DNA of 35,678 nucleotides, taken from positions 1 through 35,678 of the forward strand of contig NZ_JAEPBG010000031.1 in NCBI RefSeq assembly GCF_016632335.1. Direction: 5' to 3'. Under the pieces are notes generated by a model that searched no databases, was not told the origin of the DNA, and worked only from the letters and a program-made list of their open reading frames with translations. The first letter of the stretch is position 1, and each line of letters begins with the position of its first letter. Positions 1 through 8,144 of this stretch are shown one piece after another. The DNA is from Noviherbaspirillum pedocola. GTDB taxonomy: Bacteria > Pseudomonadota > Gammaproteobacteria > Burkholderiales > Burkholderiaceae_D. The position numbers and the translations under genes are program-made.

Positions 1-161
1 TTCCCATAATTCATCCGGCAAGCGCCATCCGTCGTCCTGCTTGACCATGCCCATGATGTCCTCCATCAAAAACACTGGCTTGGACAAGCATTACTTCAAT
101 TCTTATCCCTACTGGAATAGGCTCTTACTACCTCTATTGCGAAAGGAAGCGGGTCGAGTGG

Positions 162-395
162 ATGGTCATCGCCGCACGCTCTCCGGTGGACCGAAGTTAC
201 GATCGCTTGCTATTCAAGGACATTGTTCCCGGCATGGGGTATGTGCCTTTCAAACATGTCGGCAACATTCCGCACCGCGTGATGGCGCTTGAAGTGCAGA
301 AGGCCCGAGATATCTGGCTGCAGGCAAAGCATCCGCTATTCGAATTCATGGCACAAACCAGGCACGAGGACATCGATATTGGCACTGGCGTTTAG
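162..395 (+). CDS. Hypothetical protein, possibly a fragment
   Basis: I do not recognise this short frame. It stays open upstream of the first ATG, back to a stop at about position 54, and the translation there (GIGSYYLYCERKRVEWMVIA) reads like protein. The true start may therefore lie earlier or have been lost. The product is about 77 residues from the ATG and has no visible signal peptide or membrane segment. The surrounding DNA is less GC-rich than the rest of the window, which would fit acquired or decaying sequence. It could also be chance. Confidence 0.3.
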   Translation: MVIAARSPVDRSYDRLLFKDIVPGMGYVPFKHVGNIPHRVMALEVQKARDIWLQAKHPLFEFMAQTRHEDIDIGTGV

Positions 396-773
396 CACTT
401 GTCGTCGGTTTCGCTCCGTTCGATAACGCAATATTTCGACGCCGTGGTTTGCTTGCCCAAAAGAGCATTGCGAAGGACTGTTTCGCCAGTCCGGACTGTT
501 CGGCCGCCGGAACGCCTTCGCATCGAAACCGCCCTGGCCGACGTGAGTCGCCGCGCAGGGCTGACGAGTGAGGATGTCGCGGTCCTCGAGCAGGCGGGCC
601 GCCAGAAAGCGGCTGAGCCGCTCAGCCGGCACCAGGATCATCAATCCCTGGGAAAGGGCGCACTGATTTCCGATCGGATCAAGGATGCGCACTGCCACGG
701 GCGGAACGTAAATCCGTTGCCGCAATTGCCCTTGTTATAATCCCCCGCCATCCACGCTCTCCGCGACGCTTCC
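396..773. other. Stretch without a convincing gene
   Basis: Frames are open on both strands here (minus 336-725, plus 399-740). Neither has a convincing ribosome binding site, a recognisable motif or a clear family. A TATAAT hexamer at 736-741 could be the -10 of a promoter for the small gene at 774, but no good -35 lies at the right spacing. I see no tRNA, repeat array or terminator. Confidence 0.4.
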
Positions 774-1085
774 TTGAAACGCGCCATCGCCCTTGTCGCC
801 TTTGCCTTCCTGCTGCTGTCGCAGCAGCTCGGTCTTGCGCATGCGATCTCGCATCTTTCCACGCGCGCGGAGTCGGGCAGCGTGCAGAAGAAGTCACTGC
901 CGCCGGAACTGCAGTGCGAGCAGTGCCTGCATTTTTCGGCTCTTGGCTCGGGCCTGCCGGGCACGCCTCCTACGCTGGTGCTGCATGCCTTGACCGATGC
1001 CCCTGCGGCATTGCCAACATCACCCGCTCTTCTTCCGGCCGCAACCCGCGCCTTCGATTCGCGCGCGCCTCCCGCCTCGTTCTGA
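774..1085 (+). CDS. Small secreted Cys/His protein upstream of a metal-transport cluster
   Basis: This is a 103-residue protein starting at a TTG, with no in-frame ATG nearby. Residues 1-23 form a signal peptide (MKRAIALVAFAFLLLSQQLG, then a cleavable LAHA). The mature part carries a CEQCLH motif that could bind metal, followed by a Pro/Ala-rich tail. It resembles the small DUF2946-type secreted proteins found near metal-homeostasis genes, but I cannot assign it to that family. It lies 63 bases before an outer-membrane protein and a zinc/manganese-type ABC transporter, so a role in metal handling is an inference from context. Confidence 0.55.
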   Translation: MKRAIALVAFAFLLLSQQLGLAHAISHLSTRAESGSVQKKSLPPELQCEQCLHFSALGSGLPGTPPTLVLHALTDAPAALPTSPALLPAATRAFDSRAPPASF

Positions 1086-1098
1086 ATCCGCAGAAGCG

Positions 1099-1122
1099 CG
1101 CGGCCGGCATTGCCCGGCCGCG
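1099..1122 (+). other. Perfect 9-bp hairpin between the small gene and the barrel gene
   Basis: The arms CGCGGCCGG (1099-1107) and CCGGCCGCG (1114-1122) pair perfectly around a 6-base loop. No T-run follows, so this is not a classical terminator. It sits 26 bases before the start codon of the outer-membrane protein and could attenuate transcription or stabilise the mRNA 5' end. Confidence 0.4.
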
Positions 1123-1148
1123 TCCCTCCATTCCCATTCAGAACGAAC

Positions 1149-2678
1149 ATGTTGAAACGACGCCTCATGGCGGCGGCCATTGCCGTCGCCTTCGCTCCGT
1201 TGCCCGCGCTGGCGGCGAGCAAAGACGATATCGCGCAGCTGCGCGCGGAAATGCGCAGGATGAAGGCCGAGTACGAGTCCCGCATCGGCGCGCTGGAGCA
1301 GCGCCTGCAGCAGGCCGAAGCGAAAGCGGCAACGCCCAGTTCCGTCGCCGCTTCGCCGGCCCCCGTACCTTCCGCTGCGCCTGGTACACAAGCCGTCGCG
1401 CAGTCCACACCCGCCGCACCCGCCGCACCCGCCACAACCGTCGCGCCGGCGGCAAGCTCAAGCACCGCGGCGGCCATCCTCGCGGCATCGGCCATGCCCG
1501 CGCAGCCTGCCGCCATGCCGGCGTCCGCGGCAGGGGCGAATGCCTTCAATCCGGCCATCTCCGCCATTCTCGGCGGCACCTATGCGAACCTGTCGCGCGA
1601 TCCGAAGCAGTACCGGCTGCAGGGCTTCATGCCGGGCGGTGAAGACATCGGGCCGGGCAGCCGCAGCTTCAGCCTCGGCGAGTCCGAAGTGGCGCTGTCG
1701 GCCAATATCGATCCGACCTTCTCCGGCCAATTGATCTTTGCGCTGGCCGGCGACAACAGCGTCTCGGTCGAGGAAGCCTTTGTCCAGACCAAGGGACTCG
1801 CCAATGGCCTGAACCTGAAGGCGGGCCGCATGCTTGCCGGCGTCGGCTATCTGAACAGCATCCATGCGCATGCCTGGGACTTCGTCGATGCGCCGCTGGC
1901 CTATCAGGCTTTCTTCGGCGGCCAGTACCGCAACGACGGCCTGCAACTGAAGTGGCTGGCCCCGACCGAGCGCTATCTGGAACTCGGGTTCGAAGCCGGC
2001 AACGGCGGCGCCTTTCCCGGCAACGACCGCAACAAGAATGGCTTCGGCTCGGCGGCGTTGTATGCGCATATCGGCGACGACATCGGCGAATCGGCCAGCT
2101 GGCGCGCCGGCATTTCCTTCCTGCATACCGGCGCGAAGGACCGGGCCTATACGGACGTGGACAGCAGCGGGGCTGCGGTGTCCAACAGTTTTTCGGGACA
2201 TGCGAACCTCGTGATCGTCGACGGCGTCTACAAGTGGTCGCCGAACGGCAATGCCACGCAAACCAACTTCAAGCTGCAGGGCGAGTATTTCCGCCGCCGC
2301 GAAAGCGGCACGCTGGCTTTCGATACGACGGGCAACGGGCAGACCGGCGCTTATGCCAGCGCGCAATCGGGCTGGTATCTGCAGGGCGTCTATCAATTCA
2401 TGCCGGCCTGGCGCGCCGGCCTGCGCTACGACAGGCTCAGCTCGGGCACGCCGGACATCGGCCTGGTGTCTTCCGGCGCATTGAGCGCGGCGGACTTTTC
2501 GCAGCTGTCGGCCTACAACCCGAAGCGCCTGTCCTTCATGGTCGACTGGTCGCCATCCGAGTTCAGCCGCATCCGGCTGCAACTGGCGCAGGACAAGTCG
2601 CGTCCCGGCACGAACGACAACGAAGTTTTCCTGCAATACATCATGAGTCTCGGCGTGCATGGCGCGCATACCTTCTAG
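1149..2678 (+). CDS. Outer-membrane beta-barrel protein with N-terminal coiled coil
   Basis: The 509-residue protein is probably a porin-like channel or receptor. The chosen ATG gives a clean signal peptide (MLKRRLMAAAIAVAFAPLPA, cleaved after ALA); the ATG 39 bases upstream does not. Residues 24-60 form a heptad-like charged coiled coil (IAQLRAEMRRMKAEYESRIG), as in trimeric porins. An Ala/Pro-rich linker follows to about residue 140. The rest alternates aromatic and polar residues in amphipathic strands and ends in a C-terminal phenylalanine (AHTF), typical of BAM substrates. It lies 9 bases before the binding-protein gene, so it probably shares an operon with the ABC transporter and may admit metal or a metal chelate through the outer membrane. 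No TonB plug domain or TonB box is visible. The substrate is inferred from context only. Confidence 0.7.
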   Translation: MLKRRLMAAAIAVAFAPLPALAASKDDIAQLRAEMRRMKAEYESRIGALEQRLQQAEAKAATPSSVAASPAPVPSAAPGTQAVAQSTPAAPAAPATTVAPAASSSTAAAILAASAMPAQPAAMPASAAGANAFNPAISAILGGTYANLSRDPKQYRLQGFMPGGEDIGPGSRSFSLGESEVALSANIDPTFSGQLIFALAGDNSVSVEEAFVQTKGLANGLNLKAGRMLAGVGYLNSIHAHAWDFVDAPLAYQAFFGGQYRNDGLQLKWLAPTERYLELGFEAGNGGAFPGNDRNKNGFGSAALYAHIGDDIGESASWRAGISFLHTGAKDRAYTDVDSSGAAVSNSFSGHANLVIVDGVYKWSPNGNATQTNFKLQGEYFRRRESGTLAFDTTGNGQTGAYASAQSGWYLQGVYQFMPAWRAGLRYDRLSSGTPDIGLVSSGALSAADFSQLSAYNPKRLSFMVDWSPSEFSRIRLQLAQDKSRPGTNDNEVFLQYIMSLGVHGAHTF

Positions 2679-2687
2679 GAGTCGACG

Positions 2688-3593
2688 ATGAAACGCTACT
2701 TGATGACGATGGCGGCCGGCGTCGCGCTGGCAGCATCCTGCGCCGCGCATGCCGCAGTCAATGTGCTGGCCTGCGAACCGGAATGGGCGGCGCTGGCCAC
2801 GGAGCTGGGCGGGGACAAGGTCAAGGCCAGCAGCGCCACCAGCGCGCTGCAGGATCCGCACCGCATCGAGCCCAGACCCAGCCTGATCGCGCGCACCCGC
2901 AATGCCGACCTGCTGGTATGCACCGGGCTCGAGCTGGAAATCGGCTGGCTGCCGGTGCTGCTGCAGCAATCGGGCAATGCCAAGCTGCTGCCGGGCCAGC
3001 CGGGCTATTTCGAGGCCGGCATGCTGGTGCCGCGACTGGATGTGCCCACGCGCCTGGACCGCGCCGAAGGCGATGTGCATGCGGCCGGCAATCCGCATAT
3101 CCAGCTTGATCCGCGCAACATCGCCACCGTGTCGGCGGCGCTGGCGCAGCGGCTGGCGCAGATCGATCCGGCCAATGCGGCGACCTATCAGTCGCGCCAG
3201 GCGGACTTCGCCAGGCGCTGGAACGCGGCCATCGCAAAATGGAGCGAGCAGGCCGCGCCACTGAAGGGCGCGGCCATCGTCGAGCATCACAAGAATATGG
3301 AATACCTGATGAACTGGCTCGGCATGCGCGCGGTCGGCACGCTCGAGCCCAAGCCCGGCGTGGAGCCGTCCGCAGCGCACCTGGCCGAGCTGGCGGCGCA
3401 GCTGCAGCGCACGCCGGCGAAGATGGTGGTGCGCGCGGCTTACCAGGACGCGCGCGCTTCGCAGTGGTTGTCCGAGCATGCGCATATCCCGGCGGTGACG
3501 CTGCCGTTCACCGTGGGCGGCGATGATGCAGCCAAGGACTTGTTCAGCCTCTTCGACGACACCGTGCATCGTCTGCTGGAGGCCAACAAGTGA
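2688..3593 (+). CDS. Zinc/manganese-type ABC transporter substrate-binding protein (ZnuA-like)
   Basis: This is a 301-residue periplasmic binding protein of the cluster A-I (ZnuA/TroA) family, which delivers Zn2+ or Mn2+ to an inner-membrane permease. A signal peptide (MKRYLMTMAAGVALAASCAA) is followed by VNVLACEPEWAALATELGGD. The family's metal-ligand positions are visible: DPHRIEPRPS (first His), NPHIQLDPRN (second His) and VEHHKNMEYLMNWLG (third His). The acidic fourth ligand is probably in RAAYQD. The long His-rich loop of typical ZnuA is absent, so zinc versus manganese cannot be decided. The start follows an AGGAG at short spacing, and the 3' end overlaps the permease start by 3 bases (GTGA), indicating translational coupling. 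Confidence 0.85.
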   Translation: MKRYLMTMAAGVALAASCAAHAAVNVLACEPEWAALATELGGDKVKASSATSALQDPHRIEPRPSLIARTRNADLLVCTGLELEIGWLPVLLQQSGNAKLLPGQPGYFEAGMLVPRLDVPTRLDRAEGDVHAAGNPHIQLDPRNIATVSAALAQRLAQIDPANAATYQSRQADFARRWNAAIAKWSEQAAPLKGAAIVEHHKNMEYLMNWLGMRAVGTLEPKPGVEPSAAHLAELAAQLQRTPAKMVVRAAYQDARASQWLSEHAHIPAVTLPFTVGGDDAAKDLFSLFDDTVHRLLEANK

Positions 3594-4354
3594 ATCCGGA
3601 AGGCCTTGATCTATCCATCATTGCGCCGGCCTTCGCCGCTGGTGCGCTGGTGCTCGCCACCCATGTGCCGCTCGGCGCGCAGGTGTTAAAGCGCGGCATC
3701 GTGTTCATCGACCTGGCGATTGCGCAGATTGCGGCGCTGGGCGTGATCATCGCCGGCATGGCCGAGCTCGAAGCCGGATGGATCGTGCAGCTTGCCGCGG
3801 CAAGCGCCGCGGTGCTCGGCGCCCTGCTGCTGACCTGGACCGAGCGGCGCTGGCCGGAGGTGCAGGAGGCGCAGATCGGCGTGGTGTTCGTACTGGCCGC
3901 GACCGGCAGCCTGCTGCTGCTGGCGCACAATCCGCACGGCGGCGAGCATTTGCGCGACCTGCTGGCCGGGCAAATCCTCTGGGTGCGTTTTGACCAGTTG
4001 CTGCTGCCGGCGATAGCGACCATCGTCATCGGCTTCCTGGCATTCCGCTTCGAGGGCCGGCTGCCACGCGTGGCCTTTTACCTGCTGTTCGCGCTGGCAG
4101 TGACGATCTCGGTGCAGTTGGTTGGCGTGTATCTGGTATTTGCCAGCCTGATCGTGCCGGCGCTTGCCGTGCGCAATTACCCGGCAGGCAGGCGCATCGC
4201 CATCGCTTTCGCCGTGGGCATCGCCGGTTATGCGCTCGGGCTGGTGCTGTCGCTGGTGTATGACTTGCCGTCCGGCGCGCTGATCGTATGGTGTCTGGCG
4301 GCCCTGGCGATGCTGGTGCATGCATGCGGGCCGCGCGCAGGCGTGGCACGCTGA
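3590..4354 (+). CDS. Zinc/manganese-type ABC transporter permease (ZnuB-like)
   Basis: This 254-residue inner-membrane protein of the ABC-3 family (ZnuB/TroC) has about seven or eight hydrophobic segments, the usual size for the family. It starts at a GTG that overlaps the TGA of the binding-protein gene. Typical features include GAQVLKRGIVFIDLAIAQIA near the N-terminus and the later VQLVGVYLVFASLIVPALAV segment. It should form the metal channel with the neighbouring binding protein. No ATPase gene (ZnuC) lies before or after it: the next gene is an unrelated convergent esterase. The transporter must borrow an ATPase encoded elsewhere or be incomplete. Confidence 0.85.
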   Translation: MNPEGLDLSIIAPAFAAGALVLATHVPLGAQVLKRGIVFIDLAIAQIAALGVIIAGMAELEAGWIVQLAAASAAVLGALLLTWTERRWPEVQEAQIGVVFVLAATGSLLLLAHNPHGGEHLRDLLAGQILWVRFDQLLLPAIATIVIGFLAFRFEGRLPRVAFYLLFALAVTISVQLVGVYLVFASLIVPALAVRNYPAGRRIAIAFAVGIAGYALGLVLSLVYDLPSGALIVWCLAALAMLVHACGPRAGVAR

Positions 4355-4383
4355 TCCGCATCCCGACGTCTTCGAAAGAGAAA

Positions 4384-4413
4384 GGCGGAACTGCCGCATC
4401 GGGCAGTTCCGCC
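4384..4413. terminator. Perfect 12-bp hairpin between convergent genes
   Basis: GGCGGAACTGCC (4384-4395) pairs perfectly with GGCAGTTCCGCC (4402-4413) around a 6-base loop. The A-rich stretch before the left arm (about 4375-4383) becomes a T-rich run for transcripts reading leftward, so it best fits a terminator for the minus-strand esterase. It lies 30 bases after the permease and may serve both directions. Confidence 0.7.
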
Positions 4414-4471
4414 GCATCCATGCAGGTCGCGGGTCAAACCTGCGTCACTTCACCCTGTCGATGCAATCCGC

Positions 4472-6265
4472 TTACAGCGGTGTTGCCACACCCTGCTGTT
4501 TCGGCGTGTATGGCGTGTAGAACATCGCGCCCGCCCAGGCCGGGGTGCGCACGTTGTACAAGGGCGCGCCGCTGGTGTAGTTCGCGCCGTCATGCCAGTC
4601 GCCGCTGCCCTTGTACTGGGCCACTGCCGGGTAGGGATACACCGGACGCGACGCCGTCACATTGCCCGCGGTGTCGGTGCGGTAGCTCATCACCGAGTCC
4701 GGCGCATTGCTTTGCTCCACCCAGCCCGTGATCTGCGATACCAGGTCGATGTTGGCCAGGCCTTCGCCGCCGCCGCAGTGGCCCACGCCCGGCACCAGGT
4801 ACATGCGTGTGAAGCCGTCGACGGTGGACTGGCCCATCGTGTTCTGCATCGCTTCATAGTACGCAATGGTGTAGCGCGGCGAGATGTGCTGGTCGGCCCA
4901 GCCGTGCCACAGGATCAGCTTGCCGCCGGCCTTCTGGAAGGCAGACAGGTCCGGGTTGGTCGCGTCATACAGTGGATGATTCGGCGCCAGATAGGTGCTG
5001 TAGAAGCTGGCATCGGTATAGCCGAAGTTGTCGATCGTCGGCATGGTCGGGCTACCGGTAAAGATCAGGTTATAGGCGCCGGTGACGATGTTGTAGCTGA
5101 ACACGCCGCTGGATACGGCGACCGGGGCGCCGGTCGAGGTCGATGTGCTCGGCACTTCAACGCCGACCCAGTTGCCTTCGGAGCCGGGCAGCGGCCGGCC
5201 GATCTGCATGCGCTCGCGCGTGGTCGCGTCCAGCGGGCCGCCATAGATTTTGCCGGCCGCGGCGACTTCGGCTGGGGTCAGGCAGGCGCTGGTATCAAGG
5301 GCGCCGGTCGCGCAGGCGATCGAAGCGGGGTCGAAGCTGCAGGCGCGCGGATCGGAGATCAGGCCGTCGGGCGTATCGCCGCAGGCGGCGAGCACGGCCC
5401 GGTGCAGCACGGCGATCTTGTCGGCATACAGCACCGAATTGCCGCTGCTGTTGCCGGTGGTGCTGTTGGACACCACGCTCCAGCCATGGAACACGGAGTT
5501 CTGGATCTGGAAGTGGGCTGCGGGCGCGCCGGCGACGATGCCGTTGTAATCATTTGGATAGCGTTGCGCGGCCATCAGCGCTTCGCGGCCGCCATCCGAG
5601 CAGCCGACGAAATAGGAATACTTCTGCGCCTGGCCGTAGTAGGCCTTGATCAGCTTCTTGGCCGCGAGCGTGGTGATGTGCTGACCGCGGTAGGCGAAGT
5701 CCGCCTGCTGCTGTTCATTCGTGGTCCAGGCCGTGCCGTTGCCGGAATGACCCATGTCGGTGGCCGCGGTCACGAAGCCGCCCTGCTGCACCAGCGGACA
5801 GTTGTAGGTGAAGGAAAACGCGCTCTGCCTGGTCGGATCGCTGAGATTGCCGCACAGGCCGCCGCAGCCGAGTTCGGCAAAGCGCTGGGTCCAGGAGCTG
5901 ACCGGCAGCGCCACCTCGAAGGTGTTCGACGGTGCCAGCGTGCCCTTCACGGCGCACATGCTGATGGTATTGCCGTTGATCGTGGTCGTCGTCACTGCGG
6001 CCGAGGTAATGGTGCTGCCCGCGCCGCCGATATCGGTCAGATCGACCGATGCCAGCTGCGCGCAGTCCATCACCGGCTTGACCACTGCCAGCGCGGTCGC
6101 TGCTGCCGTCGCGCTGGTGCTGCCCGCGCCGGTGCTGGCGCTGTCGTCGCTGCCGTTGCAGGCGGCAAGCAGGGCGGCGCTGATGCAGAGTGCCGACAGT
6201 GCAGGCAGCCCGAAGCGGCGTTGCAGCAATGACGTGGGCATGCCCAGAGGTTCATGAACCCTCAT
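4472..6265 (-). CDS. Tannase/feruloyl esterase family lipoprotein with intact CS-D-HC motif
   Basis: This 597-residue enzyme of the tannase/feruloyl esterase family cleaves ester bonds of aromatic (gallic or hydroxycinnamic) acids. The start was chosen for its AAGGAGACAAC binding site. The N-terminus carries a lipoprotein signal ending in SAALLAAC, with the lipidated Cys at residue 36 (28 if translation begins at the second ATG), so the enzyme is probably membrane-anchored in the periplasm or at the surface. The nucleophile lies in YFVGCSDGGREAL (Ser223). The acid is the Asp of LILWHGWADQH and the base the His of PGVGHCGGGEG. The Cys before Ser223 and the Cys after the His are the disulfide pair typical of the family. 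It stands alone between a terminator and a cupredoxin gene. A second, divergent family member is encoded at 21327-23150. Confidence 0.88.
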   Translation of the reverse strand: MRVHEPLGMPTSLLQRRFGLPALSALCISAALLAACNGSDDSASTGAGSTSATAAATALAVVKPVMDCAQLASVDLTDIGGAGSTITSAAVTTTTINGNTISMCAVKGTLAPSNTFEVALPVSSWTQRFAELGCGGLCGNLSDPTRQSAFSFTYNCPLVQQGGFVTAATDMGHSGNGTAWTTNEQQQADFAYRGQHITTLAAKKLIKAYYGQAQKYSYFVGCSDGGREALMAAQRYPNDYNGIVAGAPAAHFQIQNSVFHGWSVVSNSTTGNSSGNSVLYADKIAVLHRAVLAACGDTPDGLISDPRACSFDPASIACATGALDTSACLTPAEVAAAGKIYGGPLDATTRERMQIGRPLPGSEGNWVGVEVPSTSTSTGAPVAVSSGVFSYNIVTGAYNLIFTGSPTMPTIDNFGYTDASFYSTYLAPNHPLYDATNPDLSAFQKAGGKLILWHGWADQHISPRYTIAYYEAMQNTMGQSTVDGFTRMYLVPGVGHCGGGEGLANIDLVSQITGWVEQSNAPDSVMSYRTDTAGNVTASRPVYPYPAVAQYKGSGDWHDGANYTSGAPLYNVRTPAWAGAMFYTPYTPKQQGVATPL

Positions 6266-6452
6266 GTTGTCTCCTTCTTCTTGATGAAATTTGGTAAGGC
6301 CGAGTATGCGCACGCGCCCCCGATGGAGGGTTGCGTCCTGCCCCTCTCGCCGTTGCCATTTGCTTATCGAAAGAATGTCGGAGAACGGGACTTGGGTTGA
6401 TCCGAAGGGCGGCCGGCGCGACAGCGCTTCGGATCAGAGGGTGGGGCGTCGA

Positions 6453-6791
6453 TTAATTGACCACTAGCACGCCATGCATGGTCGGATGCAATCCGCAGGT
6501 GTAGGGAAACACGCCCCGATGCTCGGCATGCAGGCGCCATGCGCCGCCTGGGGCGATGGGCTCGGAAGCGAATTCGCCGTGATCCGCGACGATGGTATGC
6601 GGGAAGAAATCACGGTTGTTCCAGACGATCTCATCGCCAACGCGTGCTTCGATGGTTTGCGGCGCGAAACGCATCGCATCGATGACGACCTCCTGGCTCG
6701 CGCCTGCGCTTGATGCGAGTGGCATCGACAACAGCGTGCAGGCCGCAGCCAACGGGAAGAAGCGCACGGGGGAAGGTCGGCGGAATAGCAT
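6453..6791 (-). CDS. Cupredoxin (plastocyanin/amicyanin-like blue copper protein)
   Basis: This is a 112-residue periplasmic electron carrier or copper-binding protein. A signal peptide (RRPSPVRFFPLAAACTLLSM, ending SSAGAS) precedes a single small cupredoxin domain. The type 1 copper ligands are clear: the His of DFFPHTIV, then Cys, His and Met in YTCGLHPTMHG. The compact Cys-x2-His-x2-Met loop is the amicyanin/plastocyanin short-loop pattern. The gene begins 9 bases after the DUF4142 gene and is third in a run led by an ECF sigma factor, so it is likely co-transcribed with them, perhaps for a stress or copper response. Confidence 0.85.
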   Translation of the reverse strand: MLFRRPSPVRFFPLAAACTLLSMPLASSAGASQEVVIDAMRFAPQTIEARVGDEIVWNNRDFFPHTIVADHGEFASEPIAPGGAWRLHAEHRGVFPYTCGLHPTMHGVLVVN

Positions 6792-6800
6792 GGCGTGCCG

Positions 6801-7331
6801 CTACTTCTTGCTCAGATCCGCCTGCAAATGCTTCGCATGCTGCAAATGGTCATCGATGGCGGGCCTGACCTTGACGATCAGGTTCTTGAGCTCGGCATTC
6901 TTCGCGTTTGGGATCAGCGTGTTGTCGATCGCATCGAGCACCGTCTGGTGATACGCGATTTCATGTTCCACATAGGCGTTGTCGAACGCCGCGCCCTGCA
7001 AGCCCTTGAGGCGCGAGACGTTCGCCGCGCCACCCTGTTGCAGCGATTTGCTGACATCGCTGGATTCGGGCGTCAGCGCGAGCTTTTTCGCCAGCGCCGA
7101 AGCCTGCTCATTGACGCCGCCATGGTCGGTGACCATGCGCTGCGCGAAAGCCTTTACTTTCGGATCCTGCGCCTTGGACTCGGCGAGCTTGCCGGCATCG
7201 ATGTCGACGCTGTTGGCGGCAACGACGATGCCGGCGATCTGCGCATCGTTGGGTGCGCGCGTATCGGCATGGGCCAGCGATGCGCAGAGCAGCACGCATC
7301 CTGCGGCGATCCGGGGTAACAGCTTGTTCAT
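6801..7331 (-). CDS. DUF4142 secreted four-helix protein
   Basis: The 176-residue protein has a signal peptide (MNKLLPRIAAGCVLLCASLA, then HA) and a mostly helical DUF4142 domain. The hallmark stretch is NSVDIDAGKLAESKAQDPKV followed by KAFAQRMVTDHGGVNEQ, and the C-terminus contains HEIAYHQTVLDAIDNTLIPN. DUF4142 folds as a ferritin-like four-helix bundle of unknown biochemical function. It is often induced by stress in proteobacteria. The start is preceded by AGGAGAACTGCC. It lies between the sigma factor (46 bases) and the cupredoxin (9 bases), in what looks like one operon. Confidence 0.85.
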   Translation of the reverse strand: MNKLLPRIAAGCVLLCASLAHADTRAPNDAQIAGIVVAANSVDIDAGKLAESKAQDPKVKAFAQRMVTDHGGVNEQASALAKKLALTPESSDVSKSLQQGGAANVSRLKGLQGAAFDNAYVEHEIAYHQTVLDAIDNTLIPNAKNAELKNLIVKVRPAIDDHLQHAKHLQADLSKK

Positions 7332-7377
7332 GGCAGTTCTCCTTTTCGACAGTGAAATGAAACAGCCGGGCCAGGGC

Positions 7378-8070
7378 TTATTCCGGCTCGGCGCGCAGGC
7401 GCCGGATGACGGCTGTGACGATGCGGTCGCAGCGCGCGCCATCGAAGCCGAAGGCATCTCCGGTGGCAAAGTCGATCTGGCTCTCCAGCGCCTGGCGCAG
7501 CAGCGCGCGGGCGCGAAAGAAGCGGCTGCGCACGGTGGCTTCCGGGATGTCGAGGCAGGCGGCGACTTCTTCGACGCCCATTTCCTCCACCGCGCGCAGC
7601 ATGAACACCGTGCGAAAGTTTTCGGGCAAGCCATCGATGCTTTTCTCCAGCACCGCGCGCATCTGTGATCGCAATACCGCTTGCTCAGGCTGCTCGCCAG
7701 CCGTCTGTTCCATCTCGGCTTCCTCCATGTCGTCGGCAGCTTGGCCCTGCAGCTGGATCACCGTCGCGCGCCGCTTGCTTTTGCGCGATCGTGCGATCGC
7801 TTCATTGACGACGATGCGGGTGAGCCAGGTTTTGAGCGATGCATCGCCGCGCCATGAGGCGATGCCGCGATAGGCCTGCAGATAGGCATCCTGCAGCGCA
7901 TCTTCGGCTTCGGCGTCGTCGCGCAGGATGCTGCGCGCGGTGCGGTACAGCGGCCGGTTCATGCGCCGCATCAGCAGCGTGAAGGCCTGCTCGTCGCCGC
8001 CGCGTATCGCTGCGGCCAGGTCGGCATCGGAACGGTTCGCGTTTTGCGTCACCGCCGCTTGGGTAGGCAT
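7378..8070 (-). CDS. ECF-type RNA polymerase sigma factor
   Basis: This 230-residue sigma-70-family factor of the ECF class has region 2 at about residues 25-95 (LMRRMNRPLYRTARSILRDD, then AEAEDALQDAYLQAYRGI and KTWLTRIVVNEA). An acidic linker follows. Region 4 (ENFRTVFMLRAVEEMGVEEV, then CLDIPEATVRSRFFRARALL) binds the -35 element. A C-terminal tail of about 30 residues follows region 4. The start has a good site (AAGGAGAGAGACG). No anti-sigma gene adjoins it: the next genes downstream encode the DUF4142 protein and the cupredoxin. A piece of a close relative of this gene is found as a fragment at 16347-16442. Confidence 0.9.
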   Translation of the reverse strand: MPTQAAVTQNANRSDADLAAAIRGGDEQAFTLLMRRMNRPLYRTARSILRDDAEAEDALQDAYLQAYRGIASWRGDASLKTWLTRIVVNEAIARSRKSKRRATVIQLQGQAADDMEEAEMEQTAGEQPEQAVLRSQMRAVLEKSIDGLPENFRTVFMLRAVEEMGVEEVAACLDIPEATVRSRFFRARALLRQALESQIDFATGDAFGFDGARCDRIVTAVIRRLRAEPE

Positions 8071-8144
8071 CGTCTCTCTCCTTGTGCGTTCATGACATTG
8101 GATGAAACACGCCCGGTTGGCGTTCCCGCTTGCGTACCAGCGCA

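Noticed and set aside
713-741. Promoter or Zur box at TTGTTATAAT
   Set aside because: The -10-like hexamer is good but there is no -35 at 16-18 bases and no palindrome of the Zur type.
1458-3569. Long open frame on the minus strand across the barrel and ZnuA-like genes
   Set aside because: It is antisense to two clear genes, is rich in Arg, His and Gly as expected of a high-GC shadow frame, and has no motif.
4592-6232. 546-codon plus-strand frame opposite the first tannase
   Set aside because: The minus strand holds a complete lipoprotein esterase with its triad; the plus frame shows no domain.
8100-8130. GGAAC-type -35 element upstream of the first sigma gene, suggesting autoregulation
   Set aside because: GGAAC occurs on the minus strand at 8126-8122, but no matching -10 at the right spacing could be identified and no second copy was found before the other genes.
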